Source: an uncultured Prevotellaceae bacterium
GTDB lineage: Bacteria; Bacteroidota; Bacteroidia; Bacteroidales; Bacteroidaceae
NCBI GenBank assembly: GCA_947167455.1
Contig: CAMVIB010000019.1
Span: 1-50,220 of the forward strand
Direction: 5' to 3'
DNA: 50,220 nucleotides
Shown here: positions 7,777-15,923 of the stretch, piece after piece
Numbering within the stretch: position 1 is the stretch's first letter
How the letters are laid out: every line of letters starts with the position of its first letter
Position numbers and translations under genes: made by a program
Notes under the pieces: model-generated
Database searches by the model: none
The model's input: the letters and a program-made list of their open reading frames with translations, nothing else
What the model was told of the DNA's origin: nothing

Positions 7777-8028
7777 ATGATACAACCATTATTTATCGGA
7801 ACGACAGAGCTGCTGCTTATCGGCGGCATGGCTCTTCTGCTCTTCGGCGGCAAGAAATTGCCGGAGATGATGCGGGGACTTGGTCAGGGCGTGAAGGAGT
7901 TCAAGCAGGGCATGAACGAGGTCAAGGCCGAAGCGGGGCTTGCCGATGCCGATGAGGCTGAAACGGTGGCTGCTGATGAGCCGGAGGCGCAGACTGGGAC
8001 GGTAGGTTCCTCGAAAGCTGAAGCCTGA
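7777..8028 (+). CDS. tatA: Sec-independent protein translocase TatA
   Basis: 83 residues. The N-terminal membrane helix (about 4-23, [20 protein letters not shown]) is followed by the FGGKKLPE hinge and an amphipathic helix ([16 protein letters not shown]), the classic TatA form, then an acidic Ala/Glu tail. I chose the ATG at 7777 because it begins the conserved part and clears the upstream gene; longer in-frame starts lie inside that gene. Its stop overlaps the tatC start (TGATG). No separate tatB is present, as in minimal TatAC systems. It lies in the same run as the twin-arginine-leader peptides, which are the likely cargo. Confidence 0.92.
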   Translation: MIQPLFIGTTELLLIGGMALLLFGGKKLPEMMRGLGQGVKEFKQGMNEVKAEAGLADADEAETVAADEPEAQTGTVGSSKAEA

Positions 8029-8831
8029 TGGCTGCTGACCAAGAGCTCATGACATTTGGCGGGCATCTGGAGGTGTTCCGCCAAATGCTGTTTCGCATAC
8101 TTGGCGTGGCGGGTGTGCTGGCGGCTGTCGTGTTCTGCTTCAAGGATGCGACGTGGCAGCTTCTGCTGGCGCCGAGCGAGTGGGATTTTGTGACCTATCG
8201 TGGGATAGAGCAGCTCATACAGCGCACGTGGGATGCCGGTTTCCGCTTCGAGGAGTGGCATGTCGAACTGATAGCCACCGACCTGTCGTCGCAGTTCATG
8301 ACACACATCTCGACGGCCGTATATCTCGGCCTGCTGGGGGCTTCGCCATATATCCTGTATGAGTTGTTCCGTTTCGTCTCGCCGGCGTTGTATGACGATG
8401 AGCGTCGCTACTCGGTACGGGTGCTTATCGTGGTTTATCTGCTCTTCATCGTGGGAGTGCTGATGAGTTATTTTGTGCTGTTCCCCATCTCGTTCCGCTT
8501 CTTAGGGACGTATAGCGTGGCGGCCCGTGTGCACAGCACGATAACTTTGGACAGCTACGTCACGACCTTTGTGTCACTGACGCTGGTGATGGGTCTGGTG
8601 TTCCAGTTGCCTGTCATTGCCTTTGCCCTTGCCAAACTGGGCTTCATCACATCGGCGATGCTGGCAGAGTACCGCCGACATGCCGCCTTGGTCATCATGA
8701 CGGTGGCAGCTGTCATCACGCCGCCGGACATCATGACGCTCGTGCTTGTGGCCATACCGTTGTACATGCTGTATGAGGTGAGCATCCGTGTCGTGGCGTG
8801 GGTGGGAGATGGCCGTCAAGGCACACCCTAA
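8028..8831 (+). CDS. tatC: Sec-independent protein translocase TatC
   Basis: 267 residues, slightly longer than typical TatC. The N-terminal segment MTFGGHLEVFRQMLFR retains the Glu/Arg signature of the TatC signal-recognition site. Six membrane spans can be traced, with the conserved stretches LYELFRFVSPALYDDERR, FVLFPISFRFL and a final VITPPDIMTLVLVAIPLYMLYE. TatC recognises the twin-arginine motif and with TatA moves folded proteins across the inner membrane. It ends the operon, 29 nt before a strong terminator. The base composition is clearly more GC-rich than the peptide genes upstream. Confidence 0.94.
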   Translation: MAADQELMTFGGHLEVFRQMLFRILGVAGVLAAVVFCFKDATWQLLLAPSEWDFVTYRGIEQLIQRTWDAGFRFEEWHVELIATDLSSQFMTHISTAVYLGLLGASPYILYELFRFVSPALYDDERRYSVRVLIVVYLLFIVGVLMSYFVLFPISFRFLGTYSVAARVHSTITLDSYVTTFVSLTLVMGLVFQLPVIAFALAKLGFITSAMLAEYRRHAALVIMTVAAVITPPDIMTLVLVAIPLYMLYEVSIRVVAWVGDGRQGTP

Positions 8832-8860
8832 GACGGACGTGGGCTCTCCAAGAATTAACG

Positions 8861-8896
8861 ACACTCCCCGATGCCAGTGAAGGCATCGGGGAGTGT
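8861..8896. terminator. Perfect 15-bp hairpin between convergent tatC and mutB
   Basis: ACACTCCCCGATGCC (8861-8875) and GGCATCGGGGAGTGT (8882-8896) pair without mismatch around AGTGAA. It lies in the 84-nt gap where the tat operon and the mut genes converge, so it most likely terminates both. A T tract is weak on either side. Confidence 0.75.
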
Positions 8897-8915
8897 ATGA
8901 TTATGTGGGGGCTTA

Positions 8916-11078
8916 TTACTTGCCGAGCAAGAGATTCATCATCTCCACGGCGGCCTTGGCGACGGAAGTGCCGGGGCCGAAGACGGCAGCCACGCCAGCC
9001 TTGTAGAGGAAGTCGTAGTCCTGAGCAGGGATGACACCTCCGGCGATGACCATGATGTCCTCGCGGCCGAGCTTCTTCAGCTCCTCGATGAGCTGCGGGA
9101 TGAGGGTCTTGTGGCCTGCAGCGAGGGATGAGGCACCGACGATGTTGACGTCGTTCTCCACAGCCTCGCGGGCAGCTTCGGCGGGTGTCTGGAACAGCGG
9201 ACCCATATCGACGTCGAAGCCGCAGTCGGCATAACCTGTTGCAACGACCTTTGCGCCGCGGTCGTGTCCGTCCTGACCCATCTTGGCAATCATGATGCGT
9301 GGGCGGCGGCCCTCCTGCTTGGCGAACTCTTCGGTGAGACGGCAGGCTTCCTCGAAGTCTGCGTCGGCTTTGCTTTCTGAACTGTACACTCCTGAAATGG
9401 TTCTGATTACTGCTTTGTAACGTCCCACGACAGCCTCGCAGGCATCGCTGATCTCGCCGAGGGTGGCACGGTGTCCGGCGGCAGTGACGGCGAGGTCGAG
9501 GAGGTTGTGCTCGCTCTTCTTGCCGTCGGCGAATTCCTGCACGCAGGCTGTGATGGCGGCGAGGTCGCGCTTCACCTGCTCGTTGTCGCGGCTTGCACGG
9601 AGCTTCTTCAGGCCCTCTTCCTGCTCGAGGCGGACGGCGGTGTTGTCGATCTCGAGGATGTCGATGGGGTCTTCGTGGTCGAGACGGTACTTGTTCACAC
9701 CTACGATGGTCTGAACACCGCTGTCGATGCGAGCCTGGGTACGGGCTGCAGCCTCCTCGATACGCATCTTGGGCAGACCTGTCTCGATGGCCTTGGCCAT
9801 ACCGCCGAGCTTCTCGATTTCCTGGATGTGCTCCCAAGCCTTGAGGTAGAGCTCCTGCGTCAGCTTCTCGACGTAGTAGCTGCCGGCCCACGGGTCGATA
9901 TGCTTGCAGACCTGTGTCTCGTTCTGGATGTAGATCTGGGTGTTACGTGCGATACGTGCGCTGAAGTCCGTGGGCAGGGCGATGGCCTCGTCGAGGGCGT
10001 TGGTGTGCAGGGACTGAGTGTGTCCCAGCACGGCAGCCATAGCCTCGATGCAGGTGCGTCCGACGTTGTTGAAGGGGTCCTGCTCGGTGAGCGACCAACC
10101 TGAAGTCTGAGAGTGCGTGCGCAGAGCCATGGACTTGGGGTTCTTGGCGCCGAAGCTCTTGACAATCTTAGCCCAGAGCAGACGGCCTGCGCGCATCTTG
10201 GCAATCTCCATGAAGTGGTTCACACCAATAGCCCAGAAGAAGCTGAGGCGCGGTGCGAAGGCATCGACGTCGATGCCTGCGTTGATGCCGGCACGAAGAT
10301 AGTCCATACCGTCGGCCAGCGTGTAGGCCAGCTCGATGTCGGCGGTGGCACCAGCCTCCTGCATGTGGTAGCCGGAGATGGAGATGGAGTTGAACTTAGG
10401 CATCTTCTGCGAAGTATATTCGAAGATGTCGGCGATGATCTTCATGGAGAAGGCTGGCGGGTAGATGTAGGTGTTGCGCACCATGAACTCCTTGAGGATA
10501 TCGTTCTGGATCGTACCAGCCATCTCCTCGAGCTTGGCGCCCTGCTCCAGACCTGCGTTGATGTAGAAGGCGAGCACGGGGAGCACAGCGCCGTTCATGG
10601 TCATGGAGACGGACATCTTGTTCAAGGGTATGCCGTCAAAGAGCACCTTCATGTTCTCGAGCGAGCAGATGCTCACGCCGGCCTTACCCACATCGCCTAC
10701 GACGCGGGGGTTGTCGGGGTCGTAGCCGCGGTGTGTGGGCAGGTCGAAGGCCACGGAGAGGCCCTTCTGACCACTGGCGAGGTTGCGGCGATAGAAAGCG
10801 TTGGACTCCTCGGCGGTGGAGAAACCGGCATACTGACGGATGGTCCACGGGCGGAAGGGGTACATCATCGAGTACGGGCCACGGAGGAAGGGCGGAATAC
10901 CGGCTGCGAAGTCGAGGTGCTCCATGCCTTCGAGGTCTTCCTTCGTATAGACGGGCTGAATATCAATCTGCTCGGGAGTCTTCCAGTTGGCGGTGATGCC
11001 GTTCTCCCGCTGCCAGGCCTGGCCGTTCTTGGCCTCTATCCCGGCAAAGATATCAATGGATTTAAAATCTTTTTTCAT
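8916..11078 (-). CDS. mutB: Methylmalonyl-CoA mutase, large (catalytic) subunit
   Basis: 720 residues, the normal length. It begins [17 protein letters not shown] and contains the substrate-barrel stretch [20 protein letters not shown]. The C-terminal cobalamin-binding domain carries DGHDRG near residue 604 with its His ligand, then [12 protein letters not shown] and [12 protein letters not shown]. The enzyme interconverts succinyl-CoA and R-methylmalonyl-CoA with adenosylcobalamin, a step in the propionate pathway of Bacteroidales. It pairs with mutA upstream, and the two are separated by a four-helix-bundle cassette. Expression most likely comes from the mutA promoter at 13512-13543. Confidence 0.97.
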   Translation of the reverse strand: MKKDFKSIDIFAGIEAKNGQAWQRENGITANWKTPEQIDIQPVYTKEDLEGMEHLDFAAGIPPFLRGPYSMMYPFRPWTIRQYAGFSTAEESNAFYRRNLASGQKGLSVAFDLPTHRGYDPDNPRVVGDVGKAGVSICSLENMKVLFDGIPLNKMSVSMTMNGAVLPVLAFYINAGLEQGAKLEEMAGTIQNDILKEFMVRNTYIYPPAFSMKIIADIFEYTSQKMPKFNSISISGYHMQEAGATADIELAYTLADGMDYLRAGINAGIDVDAFAPRLSFFWAIGVNHFMEIAKMRAGRLLWAKIVKSFGAKNPKSMALRTHSQTSGWSLTEQDPFNNVGRTCIEAMAAVLGHTQSLHTNALDEAIALPTDFSARIARNTQIYIQNETQVCKHIDPWAGSYYVEKLTQELYLKAWEHIQEIEKLGGMAKAIETGLPKMRIEEAAARTQARIDSGVQTIVGVNKYRLDHEDPIDILEIDNTAVRLEQEEGLKKLRASRDNEQVKRDLAAITACVQEFADGKKSEHNLLDLAVTAAGHRATLGEISDACEAVVGRYKAVIRTISGVYSSESKADADFEEACRLTEEFAKQEGRRPRIMIAKMGQDGHDRGAKVVATGYADCGFDVDMGPLFQTPAEAAREAVENDVNIVGASSLAAGHKTLIPQLIEELKKLGREDIMVIAGGVIPAQDYDFLYKAGVAAVFGPGTSVAKAAVEMMNLLLGK

Positions 11079-11101
11079 CTTTCTATTTACTATTTAGCTA
11101 T

Positions 11102-11572
11102 TTACGATTTACAATTTATTTACTATGGTGCAATTTGTCCATTTACTACTTCCCATCCCCATCTGCCTTCATGCGGGCTTTGGTTGAGGTGATTGTTTTA
11201 ACGATGATGGCTAGCAGCTCTTTGCTTTCCTGATAGAGCGAAGCTAATCTTGATGCCTCGATGAGCTGGCTTCGTATGATGATGTCAATCCAATGATTCG
11301 TCTCGTCCAATTCCTCCTCCACCATCTTTAGCTTGTTGACGAAATCTTTGTCAGACTTGGCCAAACAGGCAGCACGATAGTTGGCCGATGGCGAGGTGCC
11401 GGAACGTACAATCTGGCGGGCAATAGCGTTGCCTGCAATAGTAGCTGGCAAGTTGTCAACCATCTTGATGATTCTGACGGCAAAGGCCGTCAAACGTTCG
11501 CGCATGTCATCTTTAGTCATTGAAATTGTAAATGGATCAAATTGTACATAAATTGTACATTGTAAATCGTTA
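11102..11572. mobile_element. Inverted-repeat-flanked cassette carrying a four-helix-bundle gene (IVS-like)
   Basis: The left flank (11102-11146) and the reverse complement of the right flank (11528-11572) match closely: both contain CGATTTACAA, then CAATTTG with TCCATTTAC. They enclose one gene of the S23/four-helix-bundle family. Such genes are known as the open frame of 23S rRNA intervening sequences, which are stem-loop insertions. The right repeat abuts the mutA stop (11582-11584). Outside the cassette the DNA is GC-rich while the repeats are AT-rich, so the cassette looks inserted between two operon genes. Confidence 0.6.
11146..11520 (-). CDS. Four-helix-bundle protein (S23/23S rRNA IVS family)
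   Basis: 124 residues. The motif region ARQIVRSGTSPSANYRAACLAKSDKDF and the later EEELDETNHWIDI are diagnostic of the four-helix-bundle family first found in 23S rRNA intervening sequences. The function is unknown; family members form pentameric helical bundles and have been proposed to bind nucleic acid. The stop codon overlaps the left inverted repeat. It has nothing to do with methylmalonyl-CoA metabolism, which strengthens the case for insertion. Confidence 0.88.
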   Translation of the reverse strand: MTKDDMRERLTAFAVRIIKMVDNLPATIAGNAIARQIVRSGTSPSANYRAACLAKSDKDFVNKLKMVEEELDETNHWIDIIIRSQLIEASRLASLYQESKELLAIIVKTITSTKARMKADGDGK

Positions 11573-11581
11573 AATTGTAAA

Positions 11582-13444
11582 TTACTGGATTCCTAACTTA
11601 GCATTCAGTTCCTTCAGTGTCTTCAGCTGATCGACACGCACGTGTATGAAGTTCTCGATGCCTGCGGCCTTGAGGTCCTCAGAGCAAGCGGGAGCGCCTG
11701 CGATGATGAAGATGGCCTTCGGGTCGGCAGCCTTGAGGGCATTGAATGCGGGTACGCCGTACTCGGCATACTCGTCGTCGCTGGAGCAGAGCACCACGAT
11801 GTCGGCACCGGCCTTGACGGCAGCCTCCACGCCTTCCTCCACGGTGGGGAAGCCGAGGTTGTCGATGACCTTGTAGCCGGCAGCAGCAAGGAAGTTGCAC
11901 GAGAACTGTGCGCGTGCCTGACGCATGGCCAGGTTGCCGATGGTGAGCATGAAGGCCACGGGCTGCTTCTGTGCTGCCTCGGTGGTCAGGCGCAGTGTCT
12001 CGAAGTCCGATGCCAGGCGCGAGGTCTTCAGTGCCGGCACGTCGGGGTCGCATGAATGCTTGCATGTGCAGTCGGGACTGATGGGCTTCTTGCCCTCGCT
12101 CGTCTCGGTGAAGTTGGGGAACTGGTTTGTGCCGAGCAGGAACTCCTTGCGCTTGCCGGCATTGGCATGGCGGGCCTTGTCGGTGTCGTTGATGGCCTGC
12201 TGGATGGTGCCGGCCTTTACGGCAGCCAGGAAGCCGCCCTGTTCCTCCACGTCGAGGAAGAGCTTCCATCCCTCCTTGGCGATGGCCACGGTGAGCTCCT
12301 CCACGAAGTAAGAGCCTCCGCTGACGTCAACAATCTTGTCGAAGTGGCACTCCTCCTTGAGCAGCAGCTGCTGGTTGCGGGCTATGCGCTCGGCGAAGTC
12401 GGTGGGAGCCTCGTAGGGGGTGTCGAACGGTGTGACGACCATAGAGTGTATGCCTGCCAGTGCGGCACTCATGGCCTCGGTCTGCGAGCGCAGCATGTTC
12501 ACATAGCTGTCGAACAAGGTCTGGTTGTATGTCGTGGTGGATGCGTTCACCACCATCTTTGCGGCCTCGGCGTTGTCGCTGTATTGCTTTACGATCTCGG
12601 CCCACAGCATGCGTGCGGCGCGGAACTTGGCAATCTCCATGAAATAGACGCCGCCGATGCCCATGTAGAACTTGATCTTGGATGCGGCAAGCTCGGCAGG
12701 CACGCCGGCCTCAACCATCTCATCCAGGTATTCCTTGCCCCATGCCAGGGCGTAGCCCAGCTCCTGATAGACGTAGGCACCGCTGTTGACGAGCAGGTCA
12801 GAGTGGACCATCACGCAGCGCAGACCGGGATAGTCGGCCAGCTTGCGCACGAGGTCGGCCATCTGGGGCAGCAGCATGGTGGTGTCCTTGCCCTTGAGGA
12901 GCATGCGCTCCATGGGGTCGAAGCCTATGCCGCCCACGATGGCATCCTTGGCGTAGCCGTGGCGCTCGATGTAGGCCGTGTAGATGTCGGCCACCTCGAG
13001 GGCGTGGCGCTGGCATGTGCGGATGCTTACCTCTACGCAGTCCAGGCGTATGTCCTTGAGCAGCGTCTCGAAGAACTCGGCACTCACCTTGTCGCCCGGC
13101 ACACGGAAGCCCAGCGACGTGATGCCGCGACCCAGGATGTCGAGAGCCTTGGCGTTAGCCTGTGCGGGGTCGTCGGCGACGATGTTCTGGCGCACATACC
13201 ACTGGTTGTTGTCCTTCTTGTTGCCACGCACGTATGGGAACTCGCCCGGCAGGGCGTTCTCCGTGGGCAACTTATCTACGTCCTCCTTTCTGTAGAAGGG
13301 TTGCATGGAGAATCCTTCGTTGGTTCTCCACACCATTTTCTTCTCGTAGTCAGCGCCCTTGAGGTCAACCTCAATCTTGTCGCGCCACTGCTGGCGGGTC
13401 GGGGCGGTGAAGTCCGCGAAGAGTCTTTCTTTACTATCTGCCAT
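11582..13444 (-). CDS. mutA: Methylmalonyl-CoA mutase, small subunit
   Basis: 620 residues beginning MADSKERLFADFTAPTRQQW. It has the mutase barrel fold (GGIGFDPMERMLLKG, YMGIGGVYFMEIAKFRAARMLWAEI) and a C-terminal flavodoxin-like domain that lacks the DxHxxG cobalamin motif, as expected for the non-catalytic subunit. It forms a heterodimer with MutB. It is the first gene after the promoter at 13512-13543, 68 nt upstream of the ATG. The stop TAA is directly followed by the right inverted repeat of the cassette. Confidence 0.96.
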   Translation of the reverse strand: MADSKERLFADFTAPTRQQWRDKIEVDLKGADYEKKMVWRTNEGFSMQPFYRKEDVDKLPTENALPGEFPYVRGNKKDNNQWYVRQNIVADDPAQANAKALDILGRGITSLGFRVPGDKVSAEFFETLLKDIRLDCVEVSIRTCQRHALEVADIYTAYIERHGYAKDAIVGGIGFDPMERMLLKGKDTTMLLPQMADLVRKLADYPGLRCVMVHSDLLVNSGAYVYQELGYALAWGKEYLDEMVEAGVPAELAASKIKFYMGIGGVYFMEIAKFRAARMLWAEIVKQYSDNAEAAKMVVNASTTTYNQTLFDSYVNMLRSQTEAMSAALAGIHSMVVTPFDTPYEAPTDFAERIARNQQLLLKEECHFDKIVDVSGGSYFVEELTVAIAKEGWKLFLDVEEQGGFLAAVKAGTIQQAINDTDKARHANAGKRKEFLLGTNQFPNFTETSEGKKPISPDCTCKHSCDPDVPALKTSRLASDFETLRLTTEAAQKQPVAFMLTIGNLAMRQARAQFSCNFLAAAGYKVIDNLGFPTVEEGVEAAVKAGADIVVLCSSDDEYAEYGVPAFNALKAADPKAIFIIAGAPACSEDLKAAGIENFIHVRVDQLKTLKELNAKLGIQ

Positions 13445-13511
13445 GATAAGTTGAAAGTTTTAATGATTAATGTTTAAGGCTATATGGTTACATAATTGTC
13501 CAAAATGCGGA

Positions 13512-13543
13512 CAAAGATAGTGATGTTTGTCGGAGCGGCCAAA
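13512..13543 (-). promoter_or_regulatory. Bacteroidota promoter for mutA
   Basis: On the minus strand TTTG (complement of 13540-13543) lies 20 nt before TATCTTTG (complement of 13512-13519), a full match to the primary sigma consensus of the phylum. It points at mutA. Confidence 0.75.
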
Positions 13544-13661
13544 TAAAGCGTGTGAAAGATTCTAAAAGATGTTGAAATATGTCAATTTTAGCGTCGTGAA
13601 GGGCAGTGAAAGCATTGGCGACAGGTGTTTATTGGCATAAATAACGCTTGAGTTCCAGAAA

Positions 13662-13766
13662 AGCCCCTTGGGGAAGCAAGTGCCTCGCCTAAGGGAAGCA
13701 AGTGCCTCGCCCAGGGGATGCAGGTGCCTCGCCTGGGGGGTGTAGGTGCTTCGCCTAAGGGCTGTC
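13662..13766. repeat. 22-bp tandem repeat array A
   Basis: About four and a half units of the form GCC-Y-N-RGGG-N then about 12 nt ending in CTC, for example GCCTAAGGGAAGCAAGTGCC plus TC; the first unit is 24 bp. The units carry a palindromic CCTTGGGG/CCTAAGGG-type core. The array lies between the divergent mutA and ABC-F promoters. A second array of the same design is at 33294-33420. There are no unique spacers, so it is not CRISPR. Apart from this array, the remainder of 13545-13824 shows no gene. Confidence 0.75.
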
Positions 13767-13824
13767 CTTAACGTGCCAAACTGTCGCTTTTTACTCGCTC
13801 TTTCGACACTTTTTATATAAAATG

Positions 13825-13856
13825 TTTGCGCATACGCGTGCAATTGGCTACCTTTG
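13825..13856 (+). promoter_or_regulatory. Bacteroidota promoter for the ABC-F gene
   Basis: TTTG at 13825-13828, 20 nt, then TACCTTTG at 13849-13856. Transcription should start near 13863, which rules out the earlier in-frame ATG at 13826 and fixes the ABC-F start at 13880. Confidence 0.8.
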
Positions 13857-13879
13857 CAGTCGATTTACGACCAAGACAC

Positions 13880-15859
13880 ATGATTTCTGTTGAGAACCTT
13901 ACTGTAGAATTTAGTGCGCGCCCGTTGTTCGCGGGCGTGAGTTTCGTTATCGGTGAGCGCGACCGCATAGCCCTCACGGGCAAGAACGGTGCCGGCAAAT
14001 CCACGCTTCTGAAGATTATTGCCGGTCAACAGCAGCCCACCTCCGGCACGGTGGCCGTGTCCAAGGACACACGTGTCGGCTATCTGCCGCAGGTGATGGA
14101 ACTGCAGAGCGGCCGCACTGTCGTGGAAGAGGCACTCACTGCCTTCGACCATATCCGCGACCTGCAGTCGGAGATGGAGCGTCTGAGCGACGAGATGGCC
14201 TCGCGCACCGACTATGAGAGCGACGAGTACCTGAATCTCTGCGACCGCTATGCGCATGCTGAGGAGCGTTTTCGCATGATGGGTGGCACGAACTTTCATG
14301 CCGAGGTGGAACGCACGCTCATGGGTCTTGGCTTCCAGCGCACCGACCTCGACCGCCCCACGTCGGAGCTCAGCGGCGGCTGGCGTATGCGCATCGAGCT
14401 TGCCAAGCTGCTGCTGTCGGCACCCGATGTGCTTCTCCTCGACGAGCCCACCAACCATCTTGACATCGAGAGCATACAGTGGTTGGAGCAGTATCTGGCA
14501 CAGCGTGCTGTCGCCGTGGTGCTGGTGTCTCACGACCGTGCCTTTATCAACAATGTCACCACGCGCACGCTAGAGATTTCCTGCGGCCGCCTTTGGGACT
14601 ATCGCGTCAGATATGACGAGTATGTGCGTCTGCGCGCCGAGCGTCGCGAGCAGCAGCAGCGCGCCTACGAGAACCAGCAGAAGGAGATCCAGGACCTCAA
14701 GGACTTCATAGAGCGTTTCCGCTACAAGCCCACGAAGGCCGTTCAGGTGCAGGAGCGCATCAAGCAGCTGGCACGCATAGTGCCTATCGAGGTCGATGAG
14801 GTTGACAATTCGGCCTTGCATCTCAAGTTCCCGCCATGCCAGCGCTCTGGCGACTTCCCGCTCATCGTCGAGGAGCTGTCCAAGAGCTACGACCATCCTG
14901 TCATAGAGCATGTCAATCTCACCATCCGTCGTGGCGAGAAGGTGGCCTTCGTGGGGCGCAACGGTGAGGGCAAATCCACCCTCGTGAAATGCATACTCGG
15001 CGAGATACCATACGAGGGAAGCCTCAAGGTGGGCCATAATGCCCAGATCGGCTATTTCGCCCAGAACCAGGCTCAGCTCCTCGACCCGGAGCTTACCGTC
15101 TTCGACACCATAGACCGCGTGGCTCGTGGCGACATACGCACACGCATCCGCGACATCCTCGGGGCGTTCATGTTCGGCGGCGAGGCCTCCGACAAGAAGG
15201 TGAAGGTGCTCTCCGGCGGCGAGCGCTCGCGCCTGGCAATGATAAAGCTGTTGCTCGAACCCGTCAACTTCCTGATCCTCGACGAGCCCACCAACCATCT
15301 CGACATGCGCTCTAAGGATGTGCTGAAGGACGCCATCCAGGCCTTCGACGGCACCGTAATCATCGTGAGCCACGACCGTGAGTTCCTCGACGGCCTCGTC
15401 ACCAAGGTCTATGCCTTCGGCGGCGGCCGTGTGCGCGAGCATCTCGGAGGCATCTATGACTGGATTCGCAGCGTTGCCGACGGTGCCGCCGCGTCCGTCG
15501 CCGACAAGGCGAGGGTCCCCCTCAGGAATGGCATGTCCGGCGCGGGCAGCAGGAATGCCCTTACAGGCAAGCCCGGTGCTCCCGTCGAGGCATCCTCATT
15601 CTCTGTGTCGTCGGGCAAGGCCAGCTACGAAGAGCAGAAGGCCGCCGCCCGCCAGCGTAAGAAGCTGGAACGTGCCGTCGCCGATGCCGAAGCCGAGGTG
15701 GCGGAGCTGGAGAGCGCGGTGGCAATCCTCGAAGCGCAGATGGCAACGCCCGACGGCGCTGCCGACATGACCCTCTACGAGAAACACGCACGCCTCAAGG
15801 CCCGCCTCGAAGAGGCCGAGAATGCATGGCTCGAAGCCAGCGATGCCCTCAACGCCTGA
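13880..15859 (+). CDS. ABC-F family ATP-binding protein
   Basis: 659 residues from the ATG at 13880 (MISVENLTVEF); the upstream ATG lies before the promoter. Two ABC domains: Walker A GKNGAGKST near residue 34 and GRNGEGKST near 359; signatures LSGGWRMRIELAKLL and LSGGERSRLAMIKLL; Walker B LLLLDEPTNHLD and LILDEPTNHLD. A charged linker (RAERREQQQRAYENQQKEI) joins them, and a C-terminal coiled coil (about 575-659) resembles Uup-type DNA/ribosome-binding tails. There are no membrane segments. Such proteins act on the ribosome as translation factors, and some give antibiotic protection; housekeeping Uup/YdiF-like function is most likely. Confidence 0.9.
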   Translation: MISVENLTVEFSARPLFAGVSFVIGERDRIALTGKNGAGKSTLLKIIAGQQQPTSGTVAVSKDTRVGYLPQVMELQSGRTVVEEALTAFDHIRDLQSEMERLSDEMASRTDYESDEYLNLCDRYAHAEERFRMMGGTNFHAEVERTLMGLGFQRTDLDRPTSELSGGWRMRIELAKLLLSAPDVLLLDEPTNHLDIESIQWLEQYLAQRAVAVVLVSHDRAFINNVTTRTLEISCGRLWDYRVRYDEYVRLRAERREQQQRAYENQQKEIQDLKDFIERFRYKPTKAVQVQERIKQLARIVPIEVDEVDNSALHLKFPPCQRSGDFPLIVEELSKSYDHPVIEHVNLTIRRGEKVAFVGRNGEGKSTLVKCILGEIPYEGSLKVGHNAQIGYFAQNQAQLLDPELTVFDTIDRVARGDIRTRIRDILGAFMFGGEASDKKVKVLSGGERSRLAMIKLLLEPVNFLILDEPTNHLDMRSKDVLKDAIQAFDGTVIIVSHDREFLDGLVTKVYAFGGGRVREHLGGIYDWIRSVADGAAASVADKARVPLRNGMSGAGSRNALTGKPGAPVEASSFSVSSGKASYEEQKAAARQRKKLERAVADAEAEVAELESAVAILEAQMATPDGAADMTLYEKHARLKARLEEAENAWLEASDALNA

Positions 15860-15923
15860 CGACAGCTACCCCCATTAATAATCCCAATCGTGAGTGTATA
15901 ATCATTAATAATCTTCAACAATA

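Noticed and set aside
10113..11192. 359-codon open frame antisense to mutB
   Set aside because: Same reason; mutB is a full-length, conserved gene.
12056..13477. 473-codon open frame antisense to mutA
   Set aside because: Shadow of the mutase gene; composition (Val/Leu/His/Gly-rich) typical for antisense of GC-rich genes.
13662..13766. CRISPR array
   Set aside because: Units are directly tandem at 22 bp without unique spacers and there are no cas genes.
13562..13843. 93-codon minus-strand frame
   Set aside because: It runs through the 22-bp repeat array and the ABC-F promoter and shows no protein motif.
13826..13879. N-terminal extension of the ABC-F protein
   Set aside because: It would start upstream of the -7 element at 13849-13856, so it cannot be on the main transcript.
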